Shown here: piece after piece, positions 44,148-56,216 of the stretch
Layout: each line of letters begins with the position of its first letter
Position numbering within the stretch: the stretch's first letter is position 1
Source of the DNA: Marsupella aquatica
Lineage: Eukaryota > Marchantiophyta
Direction of reading: 5' to 3'
DNA: 64,000 nucleotides
Assembly (NCBI GenBank): GCA_973895155.1
Contig: OZ316899.1
Span: 15,872,001-15,936,000 of the forward strand
Made by a program: the position numbers and the translations under genes
The notes under the pieces: generated by a model
Seen by the model: only the letters and a program-made list of their open reading frames with translations
Database searches by the model: none
What the model was told of the DNA's origin: nothing

Positions 44148-46776
44148 ATGTCGCACACGATCCTCTCCAGTTTGGCCATTCGATTTTGGACGCAGTTCCT
44201 ATCTATCGGAAGACACTTGGCCGACTCATTGAAACACGCCAACCCGCGCCAATACAAAATTGAACGCGAGTACGAGAGAGCCATCCGCCTAGCAGGATGA
44301 CACCACTATATCCTTAACTTTGACTACCCGTCTCAGAGCGAGCTTTACCGACCAGCAAAGGTATCTGGGTACTTCTTCAACGGAGACAAATATATCGGTT
44401 TTTGGGAAGCATTGCTTCGGCTTCAGGACGAGGTCTTCAATATCCCGGGTACGATCGACTTGCAATGACATCACTTCGACCACATCCCTGCTCAGGTTTG
44501 GGCTTCATCAACAGCGAGTCCAGCACTACCCGTTCGACAAGGCCGTCTGCACTTGCTTTGGAGAACTTCTACCAGCACCTACAGAGCTTCATGGGAACTA
44601 GACCCTCAACCGCCGGCGTCGGCCCAGTCGACCCCATACCCTTACCCGCACCAACGCAGACTCAGGCTCAACTTCAGTCTCAGTCTCAGCCTCAGCCTAG
44701 TCAACCCCCACCGCCGATCGCCCCGCCAGTACAAGTACGCTCCATCATCAACGCTGTGGACCTTAGCAATGACGACAAGGCTACCCCACCCTTGCTCAGG
44801 CGGCCCAGAGGAGCAAACACTCAGGGGGCCGACACTACATCGTCCCCTCCCCATGCTCGGACCCAAGGAGCGGCTCCAGCAGACAACACGGTGACCGTGG
44901 CCGCCCCGGGCCCAATACTAACGGCGGTAGCACTACCTATGCGCAATCAAGAGGATGGGGAGGTGTCACCCTCCCCGAGCCAGTCACGGGGGAAGAAGCA
45001 GAAGGAACCCGCCGCTGCATCCGGGTTACCATTGGCCACGGTAGCCGCGACCAAGGTGACAATGCACCGCATGGGGGAAAACGTGCATAAAAACATCCTC
45101 CATCCCAAACATGCGGTGTACCTGAAGACTCAGGGATTCGAGCACCTCGCCTCTCTCCCTTGGAATACTTGCAGGTACTATGGGGAGGACATGACAGAAT
45201 TCGTCAAGAATTATGATGACGCACGTCAACATACTCGGCTGCAGGGAAGGAATATGTCCCTCACGGAAGAATGGCTCAAGATGATCTTCGGGTTACCCGA
45301 AGGTGACCACCGAGTCGAATCACGGGCTCCCGGGGGCAAGGGAGCCAAGTACCAATCCTCAAGTTTTCCCTCAGAGGGAGCAGTGGACAACTGGTTCGTG
45401 ATGAGGACTTGCCTCATCCCCGAGATAGCTAAGCGATTGGAGTTCCAAAGGTACGCCCTCCACATGATGGAACCCCGGGGGGAGATCTCCGCTGCCCAGG
45501 TTATCCAGGTCGAGAACTATCGACCTAGGAAGTGGGCGTCGTACTTCGCTAAGAAATTCCATGAAGAGATGGAGCGGCAAAGAAAGACGCTATACATTGG
45601 CGGGAAGGCGTATTTCGCTAGCCACATCGAGATCATTCTCGAGTGGTACGCTCGGTTTGATCAACAAACCCTTCCCCATGTCAACGTTACAAAGCTGGTC
45701 CCAGCTAGGTGGGTTTTCCCGGCCTTGGAGAGACGGCCCCAACCCAAGGCCCGAAGTCCAGCGGACACGCAGGCTTCACCCACCCCACCTCCACAAGTAG
45801 CTGTAGTCGTGATCGAGGAGGTACCGGATGGGTCGGTAATTGCAACCGTAGATGCGATTCAACAGGCCGGGCCAAGTACAGAAGTCGGTACAGCGGAGGC
45901 CTTACTCGAGCCCGGGTCTCCCAAAGACCCACCGGTGGCTATTCCGGAGAACCGGACATTGCTGCAGGAGGACACTCCAACCCCTTCCAACACTACGTCC
46001 CCAGGGCTGGATGTCACTGCCCCGGCCCCCGCGCGTGTTGACGTCTATCCATGCCCAACTCCGGACAGGCACAACCTGGACCACCCGAAACTCTTCGTAC
46101 CGGGTACATTTCTGAACGGGCTTCTGGGAGATTTCTCTCATCAAATTGCCCAGGATACCGGGGAGTTCATGGCCCGGAAGGTATCCTATTTCTTCAATCA
46201 GGAGTTGTTTGCCGCAATAAAGGCAGGTCGGGCCCAGTCAGAGGCCCTTCAGAGGATAGAGCGGTACCGGGTGGAGTCCGTATACTTAAAGAATGAAGTT
46301 GCGGCTCAAGAGGCTGAGCTTCTGCAACTACGACCCAAAGTTGCAACCGCCGATGAGTTGTTAGCGAAGGCGCACGCCCTTACCGCCCTAGCCGAACAGG
46401 CCAAAGCTGGGAACGAGGCCGAGATTGCACGACTCCTGAACCAGATTGACAGTTTGAAGAATCAAACTGTCATCTGGCAGAAAGACCTAGAGGAGGCCGA
46501 AGAACGGGCCCAGCGGGACACTGCGAAGATAGCCACGCTACAGGCCGAAGTGGCACGGCTCCAAACCAAAGCCGAGAAGCAAGACCAGCTGGTGGGCAAG
46601 CTGACGAGCGACGCCCAGCAGCTGGAGGAGGCATGCTAGGAGGCAGCGGAGGAGACGGACGTGGCGAAGCTCTGCTGGACCAGGTCCAGCTCCTCAAGGC
46701 GGACAACGATAGACTTTGTAAGCAGTGGGATGGCCGCTCCCACTCGGGCGGCTCTGGCAAGCGTGCCAGGCATTAG
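44148..46776 (+). pseudogene. LTR ORF of family 2: plant-mobile-domain-like region plus coiled coil, broken
   Basis: The reading starts at ATG 44148 and meets stops in the N-terminal part (the first in place of a CGA seen in the inverted copy). It shifts frame near 44507, where one base is missing relative to the inverted copy, and is then open as a 745-codon frame to TAG at 46637-46639. A last frame change lets the coiled coil continue to TAG at 46774-46776. Its core (HLASLPWNTCRYYGED, RLQGRNMSLTEEWL, IFGLPEGD) lines up with the family-1 region FVRLPWL...RIYGKDFYLTP...FGLPMG. A Pro-rich linker and C-terminal coiled coil follow, as in family 1. Its place downstream of the TATA box and upstream of gag suggests it was the first cistron of the element RNA. 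Function unknown. Confidence 0.78.
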
Positions 46777-47683
46777 CGGGAGAGTAGGAATAGAATAGGG
46801 TTAGGAATAGCTAAATCAGGCTATGGGGACAGGAACCTGCCCTAGTTAGAGCAGCACCGCCATGCTGTCCAGCCTGCGTAGGTTAGGATCTTCTAATAAG
46901 ACACAACCCTTTTTTGGCCTGACAGTCAGATTAGTTAGGACCTAAGTCAGCGAATCTTCGAGTGGGAGGACACTCTGTTCCTTGGCCCTTAGTATTTAGT
47001 GCACCCCTCGGTAGAGGCAGGGGGGTTTTTAGTCTCAGTATTGGACATCCGCGGTATGTGCGGGGAGTCCCGACCTCTGGGAGTGGAAGAGTGCCAAGGG
47101 GAGGGTGTAAGACTAAGCTTGCTGGGCGAGTGCGGAGCCGGGCTCCGTTGTAGTGTACACCCTCGGCCTCGGACCTGTTCACTCCAGAGCATTCGGGTCA
47201 ACTAAGTGTACGCATATGTCTCTTATGGAGTAAAATCCCTTCCCGTTATTTCCTTCGTATAAATCGAGATTTTATGCTTGTGCGTATGTATGTGTGTGAA
47301 TCTCGTGTATAGGTGCCAACGCTTGACCGAACGCACTACCCAAGTAGTGCACGGGGTGCAGCTTGCGTGTAGTGGTTGCGAGCCCGGGTTGAGCACCCAT
47401 ACCACCAAAATCCGGATCAAAGGCGGACAATACGAAGGCTTAGAAGCCCTTAAGCCAGGGTCGATGCTGCTATCGATTGAGGTACGTTCCGGCGGCGGAA
47501 CACAAATCATACCTAGGAGGTGTCCGTATATGACGATAGGCGCACTTAGCGCTATTTTATGTAAGTTGGGTGCATTCCGTGCCTCCCTCCCTGCCCAAAC
47601 CCTCATTTTGACAAAGGATGTGCCTATTTAAGCCAAAGCCCGGAGTAAGGCCAAGGCTGACGACGTGACATAGCCTTTGTTTT

Positions 47684-47703
47684 TAGCGCTAGATGGAGGG
47701 GGC
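47684..47703 (+). other. Primer-binding-like block of the family-2 element
   Basis: TAGCGCTAGATGGAGGGG here differs from the family-1 block by A for G at the second base, which would weaken pairing with a tRNA CCA end. Confidence 0.55.
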
Positions 47704-47799
47704 ACTCTACGTGTAGTAGAGGGGAGACATGTGCGGGTGCACCTGGACAGAATACACCAGGCCCGTGTGAGTTACTAACCATCGCGTGTATATGAGTAA

Positions 47800-50775
47800 A
47801 TGCCTGTCACTCGTTCTCAAGCAGCCTACTTGAGGAGATTGACTAGCGAACGAGAGAGTGCAACCACAGCAAGCTCCGACTATTCAGGATTGGAGGATTT
47901 GCAATCACCTCGGCGAATGAACATACCATTAGGACCCTCGGGGTCCGGTCCAACCGGTCCTGCTCCAGTTCTTGCTGCACCACCGCCAGCACCGCCACCG
48001 CCACCAGTACCTATGGTAGCGGCCCCGCCGATGGCCCGCGCTGCCCAAGCTCCTCCACAAATATCGCAACGATTGCGGTTTCATTATCGACCTTTCAAAG
48101 GGCGTCATGGGGATGATCCGGATGAATGGTTGGATGAGTTTGAAGCCACTGCTAAGGCTAACGGGGAAGACGCCATTAAGCTAACCGTCCTCCCTGGAGT
48201 GATGTGGGGAGAAGCTTGTCCATGGTACAACTCGCTGCCACCCGGTACTACATGGGCACAATTCCAAGCTGCGTTGCTGCAAGAATTTTGTGCTATTGGA
48301 TCCGAGTAGCGCTCTTTATTAAAGATTGGCCAGCTTCGCATGGGAAAACAAGAGTCCCTGCGAAAGTTCATTCAGAAGTTTCAGAAACTTGCTGCCAAGA
48401 TACGGCCCAGGCCTGGTGACGCACTCCAGCTTACGTGGTTCCTCCATGGTTTGCCCACAAATATGCAATTTTGGGTGCGCCAGAATAACCCAATTTCAAT
48501 GCAAGCAGCCATAGCGTGCGCCGAAACCTACCGGGAGTCCACCTATAACTCCCGGCGAAGCCAGCGGGCACGCCGCAGGAAGGGCAAGTACGAGACCTTC
48601 AGTGACAGTGACTCCGAATCAGACGACGAGAAGAAGAAGCCATCTGAGATCCGAGCCGATGCGTGGTGTTCAAAGTGCTTCCAATCCGGGCATGTCGTGC
48701 AAGAATGCCCAAGATGGAAGAACCGAGTTCACCAGGTGGAATTAGATGATGTCGACAACCCGGGACCTAAAGCGGAGTCCACGGAGTATTTCTTTGAAGA
48801 CCCTCCTGATTCGGTGTATCAGATTTCAATGGTGGGTCCGCGTAACTTAGGAGGTAGAACTGCATACCCCTACCCAAACAATGGCCAAAGTTTCCAAGTT
48901 ATCAGTAATCCTAGCATTCCCCCTAAACCAGGGATTTGGCGATCCCCGGTTTGTTACAACTGTGAGAAGCCAGGCCACTTTGCGAGGGAATACACAGAAC
49001 CAAGACGCCAGGGGGATGGCCGTGGCATGCCACTATGTCAAGTCTGCAAAACGGAAGCTCATTCCACGGCCAATTGTCCATTGGTAATAGCCGCTCAAAC
49101 AAATGGAGCAAGACCAGCTCAGGGCGGACCGGCCACGAGCGATGCAGTCGTCCAAATGATTGCTGTGGAATGGCAAGATGACAACACCGAGTGGGTGAAT
49201 CTGGTGGACATGGCGGAGCACCCTAATCCATCTGACGAGGCTGAGTGCTATCGAGTGTCAACAAGAGCCGAACGGAAGGAAGAGAAGCAAGAGGAGAAAC
49301 GCAGGAAAAAGCAAGATACTACTCCGGTGTAGCCAGCGATAGACATACCCCCAGAGAAAGATGATGACTACCGTAGGGACGACCCGAAGCTATTTTTCCC
49401 CCGCATCGAAGAAATGGTAAAGAAACAGCTGGAGGCCTACAAAGCTCGGGAATACCAGAAGGCAATCGATAAGGACATCAAAGCAGCTGAAGCCGCCCGA
49501 CGACAGGAGCAAGAAAAGCAAGAAAAGTAGGAGGAAGTCAAGCAGCAGCCAAAGGAAGAAAAGAAGGAGGACTATGATATTAAGGAAGACGTGAAGAGTT
49601 GCCCGGTTACAGCAACAGTAGGACAACTGCTACAAAACAATCCACAGTACCGATGGCAACTGAGGGAGTTGCTTACGGGTCGACGAAGGAGGCGACTACC
49701 CCGTGTTGGGATCGCGGATTGCAACATGATATGCGAGGACCTAGGAGCGCCGGACATCTCGATTGAAATTAATAATTGTACCATCAAGATGGTTCTCGTG
49801 GACGGAGGAGCGGGCGTCAACATCATGACTGAAGAAACATCAGTCAAGTTAGGATACCTCACGTATCAAACCACGGCCCGAGCTATCAGATTAGCAAACG
49901 GGGCAAGGGTCCTCCCATTAGGCACGCTCACACGGGTGCTCACTCTGGTGGGAGGGGTGGAGTTCTATCTCAACTTCCTAGTCATGAGGCCGGTTCAGCC
50001 CTCCTCTTATCCGGTCCTCCTAGGCAGGCCGTGGCTGTACGGTGGCCGTGTAGTCACGGATTGGGGAAAGAAGGAGCTACGGTTTGGGACACCCACAGTA
50101 CGGGTATCATGGGCAATGGACGATTACCAGGGCGAAACTCCACAGGGACCCGAGGAATATGATTTGGAGACCTCGGAGGAAGAGGAACTCAATATGATTG
50201 AACTCATCTTGTCCCTATCCGAGGAAGATGTCTTTGGAGTTGAGGCAACCCGGGAAACACATCTCTTGAATTACCCGAAGGCTACTATTGAGTCCACCCC
50301 GAGCACCTCCACCACCCGGGATGAGAAAACGCAAAAACAACCGATCAATACGGAGGACACGGCTCCAGCTAAGCAGGGCGCCGATGCTGGTTCTACCAGT
50401 GTAGAGCCTCGTGACCACGAACCGGCCAAACAACCGCCCGATGCCAAAAACCTGAGACCAAGACATAAGAAACATCCGTCCATCCCACAATTGGAGGAAG
50501 TGACTCCAATACCGAAACCAATCCCGGTTCCACCCATGTACGAAGGAGTTCGGTTAGTTGAACTTGATGCGAGCCTGGACCCAAGCTTGCGGAACCAGGT
50601 TGAAGTCATCAGGAAGGAGCACTACCGGAAGTACACCATTGGGATGGATAAGTCTTTTAACCTGGGCCACGCTCTGACTGGGGAGGCAGAAAAATCTATC
50701 CAAGCTTTGCTCAAGGAATATGAAGATGTGTTTGCATGGAGCCATCACGATTTAACCGGAGTCTCCTCGAGTTAG
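47800..50775 (+). pseudogene. Gag-protease and start of pol, family 2, with three in-frame TAG codons
   Basis: One frame from ATG 47800 covers gag, three knuckle positions and the protease. TAG interrupts it at 48307, 49330 and 49528. The gag domain has DPDEWLDEFEATAKANGED and CPWYNSL. Knuckles are CSKCFQSGHVVQEC, a second with its last Cys changed to Tyr (CYNCEKPGHFAREY), and CQVCKTEAHSTANC. The protease motif is LVDGGAG. The frame runs on into the segment before RT (DVFAWSHHDL) and ends in a frameshift near 50765. Unlike family 1, gag-protease and the pol start share one frame here. Confidence 0.88.
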
Positions 50776-53091
50776 GAGAACACACGATCGATTTGAATTT
50801 GGGGGCCCATGCAGTACGGCAGCGACAACGTCGCATGAACCCGAGGTACTCCATCTTAGTGAAGGAGGAAATTGATCGTCTCCTCGCCGCAGATATCATC
50901 TACCCGATAATGGCCAGCAACTGGGTCTCTCCCATCGTCATTGTACCAAAAAAGGGAGGTACGGACGGAAAACCTAAGATCCGGATCTGTCAGGACTATC
51001 GTAAGCTGAACAACGCGACCCGAAAAGACCATTACTCGTTACCATTCACGGATATGGTTCTAGATATGGTAGCCCGAAATGAAATTTATACATTCTTTGA
51101 CGGGTATTCGGGTTATAACCAAATCTGGATTCGCCTCTCGGATCAGCTCAAAACAACGTTCACTACAGAATGGGGGACTTTCGCATTTCGAAGAATGCCG
51201 TTCGGACTATAAACGCTCCGGCCATGTTTCAGCGACTCATGATGAATATCTTCCACGATTTCCTACGGGAATTTCTGGAGATATTTATCGACGACTTTGC
51301 CATCTTTGGAACCGTCACCATGCACCCCGAACACCTAAGATGTACGTTGCAACAATGCCGAGAGGTTAACCTCAAACTACATCCCGCCAAATGCTTTTTC
51401 GGGGTAGAGGAGGGAGTGTTACTCGGGCATCGTGTGTCCAAACGAGGTATCGAGGTGGACCAAGAGAAGGTCGCGGCCTGGATGGCGGTGGTGTTCCCCA
51501 TGGATCAAAAAGCGGTACGATCCTTCTTGGGCTGTGTAGGGTATTACCGTCGGTTCATTAAAGACTTTGCTAAAATTGCGTTGCCCTTAACTGAGATGAT
51601 GAAGAAGGATGCGGTGATCGAGGAGACACCCCGAAGACGGATTGCTTTCGAAGAACTCCGTAAACGACTCACCACCGCACCTATCATGGTCACTCCAGAC
51701 TGGAATAAGGAGTTCCACGTGTATGTCGATGTGTCAGGGTTCTGTATTGGATCCGTGCTCAGTCAGCTTGATGAGGACGGACGCGACCACCCCATCTACT
51801 TCGCTAGCCGTCAATTATTCATAGCCAAAAAGAATTATTCCCCCACTGATCGAGAAGCTCTGGGAGTTCCGACACTATCTGCTCGGCTACAAGGTCATAT
51901 TCCACACGGATCATGATAGCCTGAAGTACATGGTCAACAAAGCGGACGTGACAGGACGGATAGCCCGGTGGGTGCTACTTCTCTAGGAATTTAACTACAA
52001 AGTTTGGGTTCGGCCAGGAAAGGTACACCTCAACGCCGATTTCTTTTCAAGGCTGGATGGCGTACCAGTCGATCAGCCAATTAATGATATTTTTCCGGAT
52101 GAGGAATTGTTCCATGTAGGGGCGGGGATGCCAACGTGGTACGGTTCAATAATCACCTTCCTCTTAACGGGCCGCATCCCTGACGACATCAATCAGGAAA
52201 CCGCTGCTGTGTTTTTAAGGAAAGCCGGACCTTATGTCATGATACAGGGCCACCTCCATAAGGAAGGAGTTAATGGGAAATTACGACGTTGCTTAGAGTA
52301 TAAGGAAACACTTATCGTGATGCGGGCCTTGCATGAAGAAGAAGCTGGAGGCCATTTCACGGCTATCACGACAGCCCGAAAGATTCTGGACTTGGGGTAT
52401 TGATGGCCTACGTTACATCGGGATGTACAACGCTTCATCAAGGGCTATGACCTGTGTCAATGGGCTGGGGCCCCGAGACGAGCTCATCATCACCCTCTCA
52501 CGTTCGTGCTTCCCTTAGCACCTTTTGAAAAGTGGGGTATTGATTACATCGGGCCGTTCACTCCCGTTACCCAAAGGCAAAGATGCAGGTACATCCTGCT
52601 AGCTATAGATTACTCCACCAAGTGGGTCGAAGCGCGGGCTACGGTGAAGGACGACGCCGCAACCAGCGCCAGGTTCTTATATGAACAGATTTTCACCCGG
52701 TTTGGACCGACCTTAGAGTTGGTAAGCGACCGTGGAACACACTTCCTCAATGACACTGTAGCCCAGCTTACGGAGCGTTACCTAGTCAAGCACCGCAAGA
52801 CTACCCCGTATCATCCTAAAGCCAACGGAATGGCAGAGAGAGCCAATGGTACCATTGGGAAGATCCTCAACAAAACTGTAGCTGCGCACAAAATGGATTG
52901 GGATGATAAGTTGTACGCAGCGGTGTACTCGTATAATCTAGCTTACAAAACTACTACGAGTCACAGCCCGTACTTTCTCATGTTCTGCCAACATTCGTTG
53001 GTTCCCGCCGAGTTTGAAGTACACACTCCACGGGTCAGCATTCGGGATCGCTTGCCCGAACCTGAAAGTTTGTCAGACCGAGCTTTTGAGG
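50736..53091 (+). pseudogene. Pol of family 2 (RT, RNase H, integrase), broken and truncated
   Basis: RT is split by a one-base loss near 51210; the active site FIDDFAIF lies in the next frame. RNase H has DVSGFCIG and loses frame near 51860. Stops follow at about 51985 and 52402. Integrase is open from 52506, with WGIDYIGPF, VSDRGTHF and NGMAERANG, but the reading runs at 53091 into an inverted LTR fragment, so the integrase C terminus and the 3' LTR are lost. Confidence 0.88.
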
Positions 53092-54496
53092 ATGTTCTTA
53101 TGCACGTTCTCCCCCATGCGGTGCATTGTCACCTTGGCCGCAGCTACCGTGGCCATGGGTAACCCGGATACAGCTGTGGGTTCCTTCCTCTTCTTTCCTC
53201 GAGACTGGCTCGGGGAGGGTGACACCTCCCCATCCTCTCGATCGGGTATAGGTAGTGCCACCGCCATTAGTATTGGGGCCAGGGCGGCTACGTTCACCAT
53301 GTTGTCCACTGGAGCCACTACTTGGGTCCGGGCCTGGGGAGGGGCGATGTAGTCCCGGCTCCCTGAGTGTTTGCTCCTCTGGGCCGCCTGAACAGGGGTA
53401 ACATAGCCTCTTCATCGTCGCTGAGATCTACGGCATTGACGACGGATCTCACCTGTATGGGCGGGGCGACTGGTGGCGGGGTTTGGCTAGGCTGAGGCGG
53501 AGCCTGAGCTTGAGCTGGTGCTGGTGCGGGCACGGGCACGGCTGGGCTGGCACCAATAGTCGATGGTACGGTTGCCATGAAATTCTGTAGGTGCCGGTAG
53601 AGGTTTTCTGAAGCAAGTGTAGACACCTTTGTAGACTGGGTAGTGCTGGACTCGCTGTTGATGATGTCCCAAACCCGAGCGGGGATGTGGTCAAAGTGGT
53701 GCCGCTATAAGTCGATCGTGCCCGAGATATTGAAGACCTGGTCCGGAAGCCAAAGTAGTGCCTCCCAGAAGCCGATATATTTGACACCATTGAAGAAGTA
53801 CCCTGATATCTCTTCGGGTCGGTAAAGCTCGCTCTAGGACGGGTAATCAAAGTTAAGCAGATAGTGGTGGCGGCCTGCTAGGTGGATGGCTCTCTCGTAT
53901 TCGCATTTGATTTTGTATCGGTGCAGGTTGGCGTGTTTCAATGAGTCGGCCAAGTGCCCTCCGATAGACATGAATTGCGTCCAGAATCGTATGGTCGAAC
54001 TGGAAAGGATTGTGTGCGACATTCAGAGGAGATAGAAGGCGACTAAGGATAAGCGAGAGAACTAGGGTCAAAGCTGGCGCGTGGACTGAAGAACTGGTGC
54101 ACTACAAAGGGTCGGTCCCCTTTTTATACCCTGGAAGCTTGTCGATCGCCCGACGCCTCCTTGTTGCTTATAGGCCGAGCCTTTCACGCTTGCAGTGTAT
54201 TGGCCACCTCCGCCGGTCCGGATCAGCTCGTGTCAGTGGCCGCCTCCCGAAGTTTGTTATACGGACCCGAGGGGGAAAGGTGAGGGCCCATTACACGCTC
54301 GCAACCCAGGCGTGCGAATGGCGACCCGCCGTCAGCCCAAACACGAATGCCCCTTATTGACTAATGATTTTCTACTCATAATGGCTACCTAAATACTATT
54401 GTTATGCTAATAATTATGGCCTAAGATACCCCTAACGTGCGTGCTAAGCGTTGTTAGGCCAAATCACTCATTACCCACCGTACCGGCGGCGTCACA
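53092..54496 (-). repeat. Inverted 5' part of the family-2 LTR (right arm)
   Basis: This is the reverse complement of about 43681-45105: LTR terminus at 54496, TATA box near 54125, then the N-terminal part of the LTR ORF. It abuts the truncated pol, so the element is closed by an LTR piece in the wrong orientation. Confidence 0.9.
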
Positions 54497-54577
54497 CCTA
54501 GACCATAAGGGAGCTCGGCGTCGGAGTCAGCAACGCCGGAGCTAAGTGTTAAGGTAGTCGAGTTTCGCGACTCATCA
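54497..54577 (-). repeat. Inverted chromodomain-element LTR, 5' end
   Basis: On the minus strand it begins TGATGAGTCGCG at 54577 and matches the start of the LTRs at 15001 and 38782. It pairs with 42890-43281 as the two ends of one inverted LTR. Confidence 0.75.
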
Positions 54578-55240
54578 GCTCAGTTACCAGTGTTTAGGAG
54601 GCTATTCATGTACCGGCCCTGGACTTGTTGGAAGCCAACTTGATCGATAAGTACTTGGCAACAGCTAAACCAGGCACCCTCGCCAAGGTTATTGAGTGCA
54701 ATAACCGCTTTGCCAAGAAGATCACAGGAGCATTTTATCAGATGGAGAAAGCGATTTCGGATGCGAAGTCCATGTTGACCCCTGCCAGAATCCGGATTCC
54801 GGAGTCTGGAACATCTCTGGTGCTTCGAGATGAAAACAAAGCAGAAGGCACTCCACCTGGATTTGAGAAGGTTGAGTTCCGGTTTCCGTCGGTGTCACCT
54901 TCAAACATCAACTCAGCACGCGGTTTGCCCCTTGATTTGAAGGACCTGGAGGCTACTACGAGTTTAGAGACTCCTCCTTCTCAGAAGTCTGTTAGTCTAG
55001 TTGATCTTACACATGTCTGAGTCAGTTAGAGTAGATGTAGAAGATGATTCTCCAGTAGCTTAGTAGTTTTTAGTTAGTTAGTTAGCATTTCCGGATCCGA
55101 CTAGGATCTAAATCCGGATTTAGTAGTAGAACCGGAAATCAAAATCCGGATTTTGCCTTACATCCATTTCTGGATTTTCCTTTGTTCTCATTTCCGGATT
55201 TTAATGACAGTTACTTTTTCCCCATGAAAACCGGAAATGA
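54578..55240 (+). pseudogene. Right half of element D with the end of its ORF
   Basis: 54581-54911 repeats 42572-42888 (the left copy lacks 14 bases near 42790). The frame then continues to TGA at 55018-55020, giving the C-terminal part of the coiled-coil protein (DLLEANLIDKYLA, GTPPGFEKVEFRF). The following 200 bases are rich in CCGGA/TCCGG motifs. To 55540 I see nothing further. Confidence 0.6.
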
Positions 55241-55540
55241 CCCTTTGTCTTTTGGGATCTTTTCTTTTCCCTTTAGCATCTTAAGTAAGTTGACAGTTAG
55301 CTTTTCTCTTCAGTTCTCAGTTTCTATTGGAAGCATAGAAGCTCCTCCTCAGGTGATCCTGTTGAGCCTTGACCTGTTGTGAGTAGAACTGTAGACTCCT
55401 TCTCTTATTGAGAAGTTAATACTTAGAAAATTTGACATCATGCTTTGAAATTGGATTTGATTTGAATTACTCGTATGGGGGGGAGGTAATCCATCAGTTA
55501 TCAGTCACTGATATCAGTCACCCCCTTTTTTTTCTCTAAT

Positions 55541-56093
55541 CTCGGAGACCTCTCCAAGATGGCGACAGTTTTTTTTGGCAATCTCGGAGAGCTCTCCGAG
55601 ATCCCTACCATTTTTTTGGCCATCTCGGAGAGGTCTCCGAGATGGCAACAATTGTTTTTGGCAATCTCGGAGAGGCTCTCCGAGATCCCAACACACTTCC
55701 AGGAGTATGTTGGAGACATGGTAGTTTTTTTGCTCACCATGTCAGAGAGCCTCTCCGACATACCAAGTCACTCCATTGCCATCTCGGAGAGCCTCTCCGA
55801 GATACCAAGTCTTTTTGTTGACCATCTCGGAGAGCCTCTCCGAGATACCAAGTCACTTTGCAAACCATCTCGGAGAGCCTCTCCGAGATACCAAGTCTTT
55901 TTGTTGACCATCTCGGAGAGCCTCTCCGAGATACCAAGTCACTTTGCAAACCATCTCGGAGAGCCTCTCCGAGATACCAAGTCACTTTGCAAACCATCTC
56001 GGAGAGCCTCTCCGAGATACCAAGTCACTTTGCAGACCATCATCGACTTTCCCATTCCATTTCTAAGACCATCTCAAAGAGCCTCTCCGACAT
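55541..56093. repeat. Palindrome array 1 (about 12 copies), downstream of the Ulp1 gene
   Basis: Each copy has arms ATCTCGGAGAG and CTCTCCGAGAT around one central base, mostly C here. The inner copies (about 55781-56020) are spaced by ACCAAGTCACTTTGCAAACC or a variant, giving a 43-bp period. Outer copies are shorter or mutated. The palindrome makes open frames on both strands that are not genes. Confidence 0.95.
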
Positions 56094-56216
56094 ACAAATA
56101 CAAAAAATTTGCAAGTGATACACATCACATTCACTTTTCATATATATTATAATGTGTACACAGCAACACTTCATCATTGCTACCTTCTCTAAAGCTAACC
56201 CCTGTTGGCCACTACT

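Larger units (their letters stand above)
43681..47670 (+). repeat. 5' LTR of the family-2 element (about 4.0 kb; 3' border tentative)
   Basis: It begins TGTGACGCC, close to the family-1 LTR start TGTGATGCC, and a second, inverted copy of this terminus ends exactly at 54496. The 3' border is placed at ACGTGACA (47670), 13 bases before the primer-binding-like block; no 3' LTR lies in the window to prove it. It holds a TATA box, an LTR ORF and about 0.9 kb without a gene (46777-47670). Confidence 0.7.

Noticed and set aside
55559-56152. Long open frames with Ser-Glu-Ser-Leu-Ser-Glu repeats on both strands, also at 58475-58957 and 63257-63919
   Set aside because: They are translations of the palindrome arrays. 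The palindrome opens frames on both strands, and the intron arrays would be spliced out.
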